6,771 bases of DNA from the NCBI GenBank assembly GCA_030653335.1, contig JAURZP010000499.1, forward strand, positions 1 through 6,771. The letters run 5' to 3'. Below the pieces are notes generated by a model. The model was not told the origin of the DNA and searched no databases. It was given only the letters and a program-made list of their open reading frames with translations. The translations under genes and the position numbers were made by a program. This document shows positions 1-5,673 of this stretch, one piece after another; the stretch's first letter is position 1; each line of letters begins with the position of its first letter. The DNA comes from Methanoregula sp. GTDB lineage: Archaea; Halobacteriota; Methanomicrobia; Methanomicrobiales; Methanospirillaceae.

Positions 1-52
1 TCCGGTGAACCTTTTGTTTAAGGGTGCGAAAACTGTGTTTAAGTCGACAGAT

Positions 53-121
53 CCGCCGCGGGGGCGCCCCGTCGGGGGCGGCGGGGTTCATCGTATTTGG
101 GGGTATTGTGGCAACACCCCC
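53..121. repeat. Two adjacent inverted repeats (GC-rich hairpins)
   Basis: The first inverted repeat has arms CCGCCGC (53-59) and GCGGCGG (78-84), with an inner 4-bp stem. The second has arms GGGGGTATTG (99-108) and CAACACCCCC (112-121), with one mismatch and a 3-base loop. The sharp change from this GC-rich block to the AT-rich DNA on its right is visible by eye. A terminator-like structure, a small structured RNA or a dispersed repeat would all fit. The sequence alone does not decide. Confidence 0.55.
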
Positions 122-205
122 CATTATGTAATCTAAAAAAATACGACCCCTATTCTCTTAAAAATAGCCAAAACCAAAATAAACTTCTCGCTATTCTATA
201 CTAGC

Positions 206-233
206 AAAAAAAATAAAAAATCAAAAAAAAAAA
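206..233 (-). terminator. Poly-U terminator after the FKBP gene
   Basis: Read on the minus strand, the stop codon of the FKBP gene (234-236) is followed at once by runs of 11, 6 and 8 T, broken only by GA and A. Archaeal RNA polymerase terminates at such U-rich tracts without a hairpin, so this is a strong intrinsic terminator candidate. Confidence 0.8.
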
Positions 234-914
234 TTATTCTTCTTCCTTCTTCACAGGTTTCTTGTAGCTCTCGACAAGTACGATCTCGGAGATGCCCTTG
301 ATCTGCTCAAAACCCTCGTGGATGATCCGGCCGCGCCAGAGCATCCAGCGGCGGTCGTAGTTGATTCCTGCCGGGAGGGTAACGGTTGCCTTTTCATCTT
401 CAAGAGTTGCTTCCATCTCCCTTCCTGCATACAGGCGGATTAGACCTTTGAGTTCTTCGATCGGTTCAATGACTTCTTCTTCAATCTTATAATGGTAGAC
501 AAGGGTCTTACCAGCGAGAGGCGCGTTGAAGTCAACAATCACGCGGTTGCCGATCACATCGACAACCGTGCCTTCACCGTGCTCTTCCATCTTTACCGGC
601 ATACCGCGGACCGGTTTCTGGTTAAACTTGTTCTTGGGATATGACTGGATGCGCTTTGGATCGCGTTCTCCGAATGCTTTTTCGGGAGCAACTGTTATAT
701 CGCCCTCTGCACCGGCTTCCTTTCCCACGAGTGCTTCGTCAAGACCAAGAATCACATGCTTCTGGCCGACACAGACAGTTACCGGGCCGTAGATCGCATT
801 TTCGCTGTGAATACCGGCAGTTTTTGCTTCTTCTTCAAAAGTAGAATCAAAAACATTACCATTCACACTGCCCGTATAGCTCAGTTTGATAAAATCTCCT
901 TCTTTTATTGCCAT
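234..914 (-). CDS. Long archaeal FKBP-type peptidyl-prolyl cis-trans isomerase (FKBP26-like)
   Basis: A 226-residue cytoplasmic folding enzyme that isomerises peptide bonds before proline and is expected to act as a chaperone. The FKBP core covers residues 1 to about 85 plus about 132-148, with LSYTG at 11-15 and FDST at 22-25 marking the active-site edge. The insert-in-flap chaperone domain lies between them at about 87-130. The C-terminal domain (about 150-226) is the extension of the long archaeal class, typified by Methanocaldococcus FKBP26; short SlyD-like FKBPs lack it. The protein ends in a charged KKEEE tail. ATG at 912-914 is preceded by the Shine-Dalgarno-like AGGTGA at 918-923, which fixes the start. 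It is divergent from the CYTH gene with only 55 bases between, and a poly-U terminator follows. No defect is seen. Confidence 0.93.
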   Translation of the reverse strand: MAIKEGDFIKLSYTGSVNGNVFDSTFEEEAKTAGIHSENAIYGPVTVCVGQKHVILGLDEALVGKEAGAEGDITVAPEKAFGERDPKRIQSYPKNKFNQKPVRGMPVKMEEHGEGTVVDVIGNRVIVDFNAPLAGKTLVYHYKIEEEVIEPIEELKGLIRLYAGREMEATLEDEKATVTLPAGINYDRRWMLWRGRIIHEGFEQIKGISEIVLVESYKKPVKKEEE

Positions 915-917
915 GCT

Positions 918-957
918 TCACCTGACTATATTAAGTCGCAACGATGACAGATAAAAG
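918..957. promoter_or_regulatory. Divergent promoter region between FKBP and CYTH genes
   Basis: The 55-base gap carries two face-to-face TATA-like boxes. TATATTAA at 927-934 suits the plus-strand CYTH gene and predicts a start of transcription near 957, giving a short leader without a Shine-Dalgarno. CTTTTATC on the minus strand (950-957) suits FKBP, predicting a start near 927 just ahead of its ribosome site at 918-923. Each predicted start lies in or next to the other gene's box, so the two promoters may compete. The spacing rule (TATA centre about 26 bases ahead) is established for archaea; the assignments are inference. Confidence 0.45.
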
Positions 958-967
958 TGTGGCACAC
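957..967. repeat. 11-base palindrome ahead of the CYTH start codon
   Basis: GTGTG and CACAC flank a single central G, ending two bases before the ATG of the CYTH gene and lying over its predicted transcription start. This is the position of a repressor operator or a leader hairpin, but a 5-bp palindrome can easily arise by chance. Confidence 0.25.
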
Positions 968-969
968 GT

Positions 970-1512
970 ATGCTCGAAGTTGAATTGAAAGTTAAGGTTC
1001 CCTCGCTTGAACCCGTCCGCAGACGGCTGCTGGAGAAAGATGCTGAATGTATGGGCAGGATACACGAGCACGATATCTATTACAATGCTCCGCATCGTGA
1101 CTTTGGCGTAACCGATGAAGCAGTCAGGGTCAGGTACACTAACGACCATGCCGTAGTTACCTACAAAGGAGCGAAGATCAAAAAGTTCGGGCTCAAGGCA
1201 AGAGAAGAGCTGAACACTGCAGTGGAATCCGGTGAAGTTTTTGAAACAATTCTTACCCGGTTAGGGTTTACCAAAACAACCGAAGTTAACAAGTGGCGCG
1301 AGAATTACCGGTTCTCTGATTCTGCAATATCGTTAGATGAAGTTGATGAGCTTGGCACCTTTGTCGAGATTGAAGTAATGGCAGAAGATGAGAATTCCAA
1401 TGCCGCTGTAGTGATTGAGAAAATTGCAAAAGAGATTGGTGTATCCGGCGAGCCAATCCTCGCCTCGTACCTTGAACTGCTCCTGTCTAAACGGTCAGCA
1501 GTTCAATTTTGA
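970..1512 (+). CDS. cyaB: CYTH domain protein, class IV adenylate cyclase (CyaB)-like
   Basis: A 180-residue CYTH (CyaB/thiamine-triphosphatase) fold protein. The fold forms a tunnel of acidic and basic residues that binds a triphosphate group and two metal ions. The hallmark ExExK motif is present at E3, E5 and K7. Other expected charged positions are D35 in DIYYN, R53 and R55 in RVRY, K66 in TYKG, REE at 78-80, K108/R110, D123 in SLDEVD, and E133/E135 in FVEIE. Archaeal members are usually annotated as class IV adenylate cyclase (TIGR00318 type). Cyclic AMP synthesis is unproven in most of them, and inorganic triphosphatase or another triphosphate hydrolase is an equal possibility. The length is normal. 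The ATG at 970 has no clear ribosome site, fitting a short-leader transcript. Its last 26 bases overlap the tail of the convergent phosphoesterase gene. Confidence 0.85.
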   Translation: MLEVELKVKVPSLEPVRRRLLEKDAECMGRIHEHDIYYNAPHRDFGVTDEAVRVRYTNDHAVVTYKGAKIKKFGLKAREELNTAVESGEVFETILTRLGFTKTTEVNKWRENYRFSDSAISLDEVDELGTFVEIEVMAEDENSNAAVVIEKIAKEIGVSGEPILASYLELLLSKRSAVQF

Positions 1513-2128
1513 TATCTTTGGCATCGTTGCCGAAGTGTATCATCGCACAGTGCCCGTCCATTGCCGGGCCAGGATTTACAATTTTTACACCGTCAACGTC
1601 CATAATCCCGCGTGCCTCGTGAATATGGGCACAGCACACGATATCAAACGACTTCATGTGCTTTCTTATACTGTGGCTCCCGATATGCACACCCGCAGGT
1701 TTGTCGAGAATCTCGTACGGTGGAGCATGGCAGAGCAGTACATTGTGAATGGACTTCTGCATCTTTTTCATTGCGCTGTTCAACACGTCATCTATCTGCT
1801 TGTCGGTCAGCTCGAACGGGGTTCCGAATGGTGTCGGGTTGGATCCGCCCACACCAGCGATCGTCATCTTGCCAAGGTTAATGCTTGAGCCATGGAGGCT
1901 GACAGTGTCGGAGTGTTCAAGTGTCTCTAGGATCTCACGCGGGTCACAGTTTCCGGGAACTGCAAAGCACGGTACTTCGATACGTGAAAGCACGTCGTCG
2001 ACCGTGTCAACTGGACCCATATTGGTGATATCTCCTGCAATAAATACCGCTTCTGGATTCAATTCCAGAAATGAATCAATTTTACCGAATTGACCATGGA
2101 GATCTGCTATCAATAGCACATCTTTCAT
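1487..2128 (-). CDS. Calcineurin-like metallophosphoesterase
   Basis: A 213-residue two-metal phosphoesterase, probably cytoplasmic, with the family motifs in order: DLH (D9, H11), GDI (D33), GNCD (N60), CHAPP (H134) and AHIH (H168, H170). These residues bind a di-metal centre that hydrolyses phosphodiesters or phosphomonoesters. The usual GNHD motif reads GNCD and the usual GHTH reads AHIH. The GNCD variant also occurs in YfcE-like members, so the enzyme is probably active, but the substrate cannot be told. ATG at 2126-2128 starts MKDVLLIADLHG, the normal N-terminus of the fold; no strong ribosome site is visible. The gene is convergent with the CYTH gene and shares 26 bases with it. The adjacency hints at, but does not prove, a nucleotide- or polyphosphate-related role. 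Confidence 0.88.
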   Translation of the reverse strand: MKDVLLIADLHGQFGKIDSFLELNPEAVFIAGDITNMGPVDTVDDVLSRIEVPCFAVPGNCDPREILETLEHSDTVSLHGSSINLGKMTIAGVGGSNPTPFGTPFELTDKQIDDVLNSAMKKMQKSIHNVLLCHAPPYEILDKPAGVHIGSHSIRKHMKSFDIVCCAHIHEARGIMDVDGVKIVNPGPAMDGHCAMIHFGNDAKDIKIELLTV

Positions 2129-2229
2129 GGTATATCATTTGAAGGGGGTCTAAAAAACCCTATCGCCCGTTTTACAGTGATACAACGGGAGAGAAATTTT
2201 TTTTAACCTTTTATTTGCTTGCGAGATAT
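2129..2229 (-). promoter_or_regulatory. AT-rich upstream region of the phosphoesterase gene
   Basis: This 101-base gap holds a TATA-like purine/AT run on the minus strand (about 2196-2210). It also holds an inverted repeat CCCGTT (2167-2172) / AACGGG (2185-2190) that could fold in the leader. The motif AAAAAACCCT at 2152-2161 is matched by its exact reverse complement at 2261-2270 inside the neighbouring small gene. No poly-U stop separates that small gene from the phosphoesterase, so co-transcription is possible. Confidence 0.3.
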
Positions 2230-2373
2230 TTATTTTTTCGTCGGAAGTCCTATTTTTTTTAGGGTTTTTTCTAATCTCTCAAAACAGATTGACATCATAC
2301 AACCCGCGCATTTGATCTGCCCCATATATTCATCCTTAAACTCATAGGAAATGACCATGTATAGCGGTACCAT
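2230..2373 (-). CDS. Hypothetical 47-residue protein with CxxC-x4-C cysteines
   Basis: A short open frame of 47 codons plus TAA, not recognised as a named family. The protein begins MVPLYMVISYEFKDEY and carries Cys22, Cys25 and Cys30 (spacing CxxC-x4-C), then a basic amphipathic stretch FERLEKTLKKIGLP and a KK end. The mixed hydrophobic start, cysteine cluster and charged helix look like a real small protein; the cysteines could bind zinc or be redox active. M6 at 2358 is an alternative start. No strong ribosome site is seen at either, but a TATA-like TTTTTTAA (2390-2397 on the minus strand) would give a short-leader transcript. It is divergent from the relB gene and upstream of the phosphoesterase on the same strand. 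A chance open frame of this length cannot be excluded. Confidence 0.5.
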   Translation of the reverse strand: MVPLYMVISYEFKDEYMGQIKCAGCMMSICFERLEKTLKKIGLPTKK

Positions 2374-2387
2374 TTTGATATGTCTCT

Positions 2388-2419
2388 CTTAAAAAACTCA
2401 GATCAATAGCAGGTTTGAT
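2388..2419. promoter_or_regulatory. Candidate control region of the RelBE-like pair
   Basis: Ahead of the antitoxin gene there is a TATA-like TCTTAAAAAACTC (2388-2400) and, just downstream, an inverted repeat ATCAA (2402-2406) / TTGAT (2415-2419) with an 8-base spacer. RelB-type antitoxins commonly repress their own operon by binding palindromes near the promoter, so this is a reasonable operator candidate. The same AT-rich box read in the other direction could serve the divergent small gene. Confidence 0.3.
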
Positions 2420-2447
2420 AATCCCGCCCGGAAATAGTTATAGTATC

Positions 2448-2597
2448 ATGCCTGAGCTTATCAAACGGAACTGCAAAAACCCGGACGCATATCTGGATGA
2501 GCAGGATTTAAAGGATATTGCCGAGGCCAAAGAGGATATCCGGCAGGGGCGTGTCTATACGACCAAGGAAGCAAAGGCACGCCTTGGGATTCAATGA
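2448..2597 (+). CDS. relB: RelB-like antitoxin
   Basis: A 49-residue protein with the typical short antitoxin layout: a variable N-terminus (MPELIKRN), then the conserved C-terminal pattern DIAEAKEDIRQGRVYTTKEA ending in RLGI, which in the RelB/PHD-like families wraps around and blocks the toxin. The ATG at 2448-2450 is preferred over the earlier TTG at 2415 because family members begin close to this point and the TTG falls inside the candidate operator. Its stop codon TGA overlaps the ATG of the downstream toxin frame (ATGA at 2594-2597), the usual translational coupling of antitoxin and toxin. The antitoxin frame is intact although the toxin is broken. The family assignment is good; the exact subfamily is uncertain. 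Confidence 0.75.
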   Translation: MPELIKRNCKNPDAYLDEQDLKDIAEAKEDIRQGRVYTTKEAKARLGIQ

Positions 2598-2849
2598 AAT
2601 ACACTCTCTTTTGGACTGATCGGTCAATTAAGGATTTAGGTAAACTGCCAAAACCCACAGCCTTGAGGATCTTTAATAAAATCGAATCCATAACTGATGA
2701 TCCGCACCGGACAACAGAACGATGTGAGGGTTATTCTTAATTATCATCAACGTATCGGGCCGCACCGTGCGGTTCTGGAAATTGATGATTCCCTATTGTT
2801 AATCTCTGTAGTTAAAGTGGGCCCGAGAAAGAAAGTATACGATCGATAA
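2594..2849 (+). pseudogene. relE: RelE/ParE-like toxin, frameshifted
   Basis: The first frame gives MKYTLFWTDRSIKDLGKLPK and continues 48 codons to GYS, then meets TAA at 2738-2740. The rest of a RelE toxin continues one base later in the next frame: NYHQRIGPHRAVLEI, then VVKVGPRKKVYDR and TAA at 2847-2849. Dropping one T of the pair at 2737-2738 joins them into an 84-residue protein, the normal length for this family of ribosome-dependent mRNA interferases. The basic and aromatic residues typical of the C-terminus (R and Y in GPRKKVYDR) are retained. The toxin is therefore inactivated by a one-base insertion, or the read contains an error. I see no slippery heptamer with a downstream structure that would suggest programmed frameshifting. 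A pyrimidine-rich stretch at about 2870-2883 may end the transcript. Confidence 0.82.
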
Positions 2850-2937
2850 TCAATTCTCCCCTTTAAAACGGTCCTCTTCTTTTCACCAATCATCAAGGTG
2901 AACTTCCACCAGAAACGAAAATGGCTGGGCTTTGCTG
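2850..2937. other. Gap between broken toxin and radical SAM remnant
   Basis: No supported gene. A minus-strand frame starting at 2941 runs through here into the reverse of the toxin, with no family resemblance, and is treated as chance. The pyrimidine-rich stretch TCCTCTTCTTTTC at about 2871-2883 is a weak terminator candidate for the toxin-antitoxin transcript. Confidence 0.4.
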
Positions 2938-3099
2938 TCAATGATGGATAGACGATTGATAAGAAAACCTTACCGCAGGTTCATTCCACAAACCCGTGAT
3001 TTTTCCTGCCAAAGCGAGTTTTCCGCAGACTTTTTTTGTTTCATTCAGGAGTGAACGCGCGGTTGGTCCGGTGAGCGGGTTTTTTCCATGACAGGACAT
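2938..3099 (-). pseudogene. C-terminal remnant of a radical SAM gene (MJ_1487-like), duplicate of the gene at 4528-5625
   Basis: An open frame from ATG at 3099 to TGA at 2938 encodes 53 residues. From 3081 downward it matches the end of the intact radical SAM gene (4534-4653) without gaps. PTARSLLNETKKVCGKLALA here compares with TTARSLLPETEKVCGSLALT there, and by hand 25 of 41 residues are identical. Differences are mostly conservative (K/R, I/L, D/E), so this is the tail of a diverged homologue, not a recent copy. Everything upstream, including the B12-binding part and the iron-sulfur cysteines, is missing, and the first ~6 residues do not match, so no enzyme function remains. It lies 42 bases after the stop of the membrane protein gene. 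It could conceivably be expressed as a small protein, but a decayed gene is far more likely. Confidence 0.8.
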
Positions 3100-3141
3100 G
3101 GGGCAGGTACCATACCTGCGAGTTCTCCCGCACAGGCGGCC

Positions 3142-4467
3142 TTAATTTTTTCGGGAGAGCATGAAAAAAGCGATACACGGGATCAGGTAAAGGATGGTAT
3201 CAGGGATGATGCCGAATGAGTAGACCTGGCTGTCAATCAGCAGGCCGGCAACTGCGGTTAAAGGGAAGAGACAGAGCCGCAGGGAAATACTGTTCACCCG
3301 TGCCGCACCCGTTGTCGGATAGATAAGCCTCCCGTTTCCAGAAGCGTGTTTCCAGAGGATAATCATGATGAGACCGGAGATGAGGATATTGGCGTGAAAC
3401 AGGTTCCCGTACGGAACCGGCATATCGGAGATCGCATACAGGAGCGATGTTAGTGGCATGAAAATGAGACCGAGGACAAAAAAAAAGGTGATGTATACGA
3501 AATACCGGTCAAGTGCACGGATGTATCGCAACATTTCGAAGAACAGGATATAAAATATTGCAAAGATGATGAACAGGAAGACAAAAGTCACCAGATCTCC
3601 CAGTACCCCGTCTCCCATGTATTCCACAAGCAGAGTCAGGTCATCACTACCGGATAACTTGGGCAGCGGGATATTGTTCCTGATGATGAGCGTCATAATA
3701 AAGGCAAAGACCCCGTTCATCATGATCTCGAACATGTCGTGCGGGACAATCCCGTTGCAGATACTGTCCGGGCTGTGATTTCTGCACACGGTTTCCTGAA
3801 CGATACCCCCATCAATCCTGCAGCTCCCCCCGCTTGCCTTGAGATTTCTATAGGAGAATAATGATGTGATTGCAAACACCACCATCGTAATATAGTAAAT
3901 ATATTGTGTGTAGGGAAGATCACAGGCTGCAAGGATGATACCGGCTACTGCCGTTAATGGAAGAAAGATCATCTTGAGCGTTATGCACTCCATCTGCCAG
4001 CCTAAAACACCGGTCCTCAGCAGCGATGGCGTGCGGGAGATATGGAACCATTCGAAAAACAGTAGAAGGCCCAGCAGGAGCATGATGCAATGGAACAGGA
4101 CCGGAAAGAAGGATTTATGAGGAAAAACCACCGTGTAATGGCACCATACCGGTATCATAATCAACAGCATCAGGAGAGCAATGTGGAGATACAGATAGGT
4201 CCGGTCAATGCGGGCAACCATGTGAAAAACATGAAATGCGAGGATCCATATCATACCGATGATCATGTATGCGGTGAGGAAACTCAGGATATCCGGCAGC
4301 TGCAAAAGCCCGAAAACATGCGGTGACACCTCCTCGATCACATCGCCGAATGCCGGTATCCGGATCTTGGTAAAGAGAAGAAGCAATGTAAAGACGAAGA
4401 TTGAATTCGTCAGCCTGCCGATATTTACCTTTGTTACAGGTCCTTCTGTACCAATATCCTGCGGCAT
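3142..4467 (-). CDS. Two-repeat TMEM175-like (DUF1211) membrane protein, putative cation channel
   Basis: A 441-residue protein with about 12 hydrophobic segments (near 22-38, 60-84, 91-114, 120-142, 164-182, 188-206, 247-266, 291-316, 322-346, 355-373, 396-412, 420-437), expected in the cytoplasmic membrane. It consists of two related halves. LTNSIFVF (19-26) and MMNGVFAF (249-256) occupy the place of the TMEM175 signature FSDGVFAI. ARIDRTYLY (85-93) matches RALDRYFVY (317-325). PLTAVAG occurs in both halves (170-176, 402-408), with visible DNA similarity too. TMEM175 proteins are potassium- or proton-conducting channels; most prokaryotic ones have a single 6-helix unit. Both halves here have Asn where the signature has Asp, so conductance is uncertain. 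ATG at 4465-4467 lacks a clear ribosome site. It lies 60 bases after the radical SAM stop and is probably co-transcribed. The family call rests on pattern recognition. Confidence 0.65.
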   Translation of the reverse strand: MPQDIGTEGPVTKVNIGRLTNSIFVFTLLLLFTKIRIPAFGDVIEEVSPHVFGLLQLPDILSFLTAYMIIGMIWILAFHVFHMVARIDRTYLYLHIALLMLLIMIPVWCHYTVVFPHKSFFPVLFHCIMLLLGLLLFFEWFHISRTPSLLRTGVLGWQMECITLKMIFLPLTAVAGIILAACDLPYTQYIYYITMVVFAITSLFSYRNLKASGGSCRIDGGIVQETVCRNHSPDSICNGIVPHDMFEIMMNGVFAFIMTLIIRNNIPLPKLSGSDDLTLLVEYMGDGVLGDLVTFVFLFIIFAIFYILFFEMLRYIRALDRYFVYITFFFVLGLIFMPLTSLLYAISDMPVPYGNLFHANILISGLIMIILWKHASGNGRLIYPTTGAARVNSISLRLCLFPLTAVAGLLIDSQVYSFGIIPDTILYLIPCIAFFMLSRKN

Positions 4468-4527
4468 TCAGATCAATACATATAGGGAAGGATTCGTGTA
4501 AAGGTTCACGGACTAATCTTCTAAATG

Positions 4528-5625
4528 TTACCGGAAAAACCGTATCTCCGGATCCGTCCATGATCCGGTCAGCCTTCCTGTCAGAGCGAGAGACCCGCAG
4601 ACTTTTTCGGTCTCCGGAAGCAGGGAACGCGCAGTTGTTCCGGCAAGCGGGGTTCCGGGCAGCGGGATGAAGCGGTGAACATGGACTTTTCCGGACCGTG
4701 CCACCTGCCGGATCAGGTTCACTGTTGCCAGCTGGTCATCGTCACTCTCGAACGGGAAACCTACGATAAAATCTACAACCGGTGTGATTCCGGATTCAGT
4801 GCAGAGTTCGACTGCATGGATCACATCATCCACATTGTGCCCGCGGTGCAACCGTTCCAGTATGACGTCACTTCCTGACTGGGCACCGAAATGAAGTTTT
4901 GTGTTCGTACAATACCGGTTCACCAGAGAAAGGGACTCTTTGCAGATAAATTCCGGGCGTACTTCTGATGGAAACGTTCCAAAGAAGATCTGGTTGTTGA
5001 GTCTTTTAAAGAGTGCTTCAATCTTTTCCCAGCGGGGATGGATTCCATCAGAACCATAAGCAAATGCATTGGGCGAGACAAACCGGGCATGCTCATACCG
5101 GTTCGAGAATTCAGCGATCGTATCGATTGAGCGATGCCGCATGCCGTGACCGAAGATCTGTGGCGTCTGGCAGTACCCGCAGGCAAACGGGCATCCTCGT
5201 GAACATTCGACAAATCCCTGCTTATCAGAAAAAGCCGGGTAGGCATCGAGCCAGACGCAGGATGCTGCCGGCTCATAATTATCGCGTGTCGCCACACCGG
5301 GTATAACTCCTGTGCCGCCATGTTCGATCTCTTCTAAAAGCCGGGGCAGCGTGTACTCTCCTTCACCGACAATAACATAGTCGGCATACTGAGCAACTTC
5401 ACCGGAACAGGCAGTAGCATGCGGTCCCCCAACAATGGTGATACAGTCTGCTCCCGCGATCTCATCGCGGTAGAACGGCTCATTGAGCGAGTTGAGACTG
5501 TAGCAGGTGATATCCGTTTCAGGGTGCTTTACAATTCGCAGGGAAAAACCGGATAATTCGCACGCTGCTGATAGCGCTGCATACGAATTTCGTGCCGCAT
5601 GGATCTGTCGCCAGTTTACCTGCAT
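4528..5625 (-). CDS. B12-binding domain/radical SAM protein, MJ_1487 type
   Basis: A 365-residue enzyme of unknown reaction. The N-terminal ~110 residues resemble a cobalamin-binding Rossmann domain (TIVGGPHATACSGE at 63-76, VGEGEYTLPRLLEE at 86-99). The radical SAM barrel follows, with the cluster motif CPFACGYC: Cys145, Cys149 and Cys152 bind the [4Fe-4S] cluster that cleaves S-adenosylmethionine. A further Cys141 precedes the motif. GAQSGSD with RLHRGH, VGFPFE, and HRFIPLPGTPLAGT near the end are typical barrel segments. No DxHxxG cobalamin-ligand motif is seen, so cobalamin, if bound, would be held without a histidine ligand. Such proteins occur widely in methanogens and are annotated as B12-binding/radical SAM family TIGR04013; the substrate is not known. 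ATG at 5623-5625 has GGATGA 12 bases ahead. A poly-U stop isolates it from the upstream lipoprotein gene. The membrane protein follows. Confidence 0.87.
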   Translation of the reverse strand: MQVNWRQIHAARNSYAALSAACELSGFSLRIVKHPETDITCYSLNSLNEPFYRDEIAGADCITIVGGPHATACSGEVAQYADYVIVGEGEYTLPRLLEEIEHGGTGVIPGVATRDNYEPAASCVWLDAYPAFSDKQGFVECSRGCPFACGYCQTPQIFGHGMRHRSIDTIAEFSNRYEHARFVSPNAFAYGSDGIHPRWEKIEALFKRLNNQIFFGTFPSEVRPEFICKESLSLVNRYCTNTKLHFGAQSGSDVILERLHRGHNVDDVIHAVELCTESGITPVVDFIVGFPFESDDDQLATVNLIRQVARSGKVHVHRFIPLPGTPLAGTTARSLLPETEKVCGSLALTGRLTGSWTDPEIRFFR

Positions 5626-5650
5626 GATGAAAGTTCATCCATTTTCGTCC

Positions 5651-5659
5651 AAAAAAAAA
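5651..5659 (-). terminator. Poly-U terminator after the lipoprotein gene
   Basis: Nine T in a row on the minus strand, 14 bases after the TAA of the lipoprotein gene (5674-5676), with no stable hairpin needed. It separates the lipoprotein transcript from the radical SAM gene, whose own promoter would have to lie in the same ~50-base gap. Confidence 0.65.
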
Positions 5660-5673
5660 GACAGAGCACTTTT

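Larger units (their letters stand above)
1..233. other. Intergenic region with GC-rich hairpins and AT-rich flank
   Basis: No gene can be assigned with confidence. Bases 53-84 form a GC-only potential hairpin: arms 53-59 and 78-84 pair perfectly over 7 bp, and an inner CCCC/GGGG pair encloses GTC. Bases 99-108 and 112-121 form a second hairpin, 10 bp with one mismatch and a TGG loop. Two short open frames cross this segment. One on the plus strand is open from the window edge to a TAA at 134-136. One on the minus strand starts with ATG at 124 and runs off the edge. Either could be the end or start of a small gene, or a by-product of the base composition. Bases 134-233 are AT-rich and contain the FKBP terminator. 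Confidence 0.5.

Noticed and set aside
1..90. Possible tRNA or tRNA 3' end in the GC-rich left edge
   Set aside because: No cloverleaf, T-loop or anticodon arm could be built around the hairpins.
2415..2447. TTG as the antitoxin start
   Set aside because: It adds 11 residues not typical of the family and overlaps the candidate operator; ATG at 2448 fits better.
2731..2745. Programmed ribosomal frameshift in the toxin gene
   Set aside because: No slippery heptamer followed by a pseudoknot or hairpin is visible; a simple one-base insertion explains the data.
2747..2941. Minus-strand open frame of 64 codons
   Set aside because: It lies mostly antisense to the broken toxin, has no family resemblance, and its start overlaps the radical SAM remnant.
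4920..5321. Long alternative frames within the radical SAM gene
   Set aside because: They overlap a gene with intact cluster cysteines and family motifs and show no domain features.
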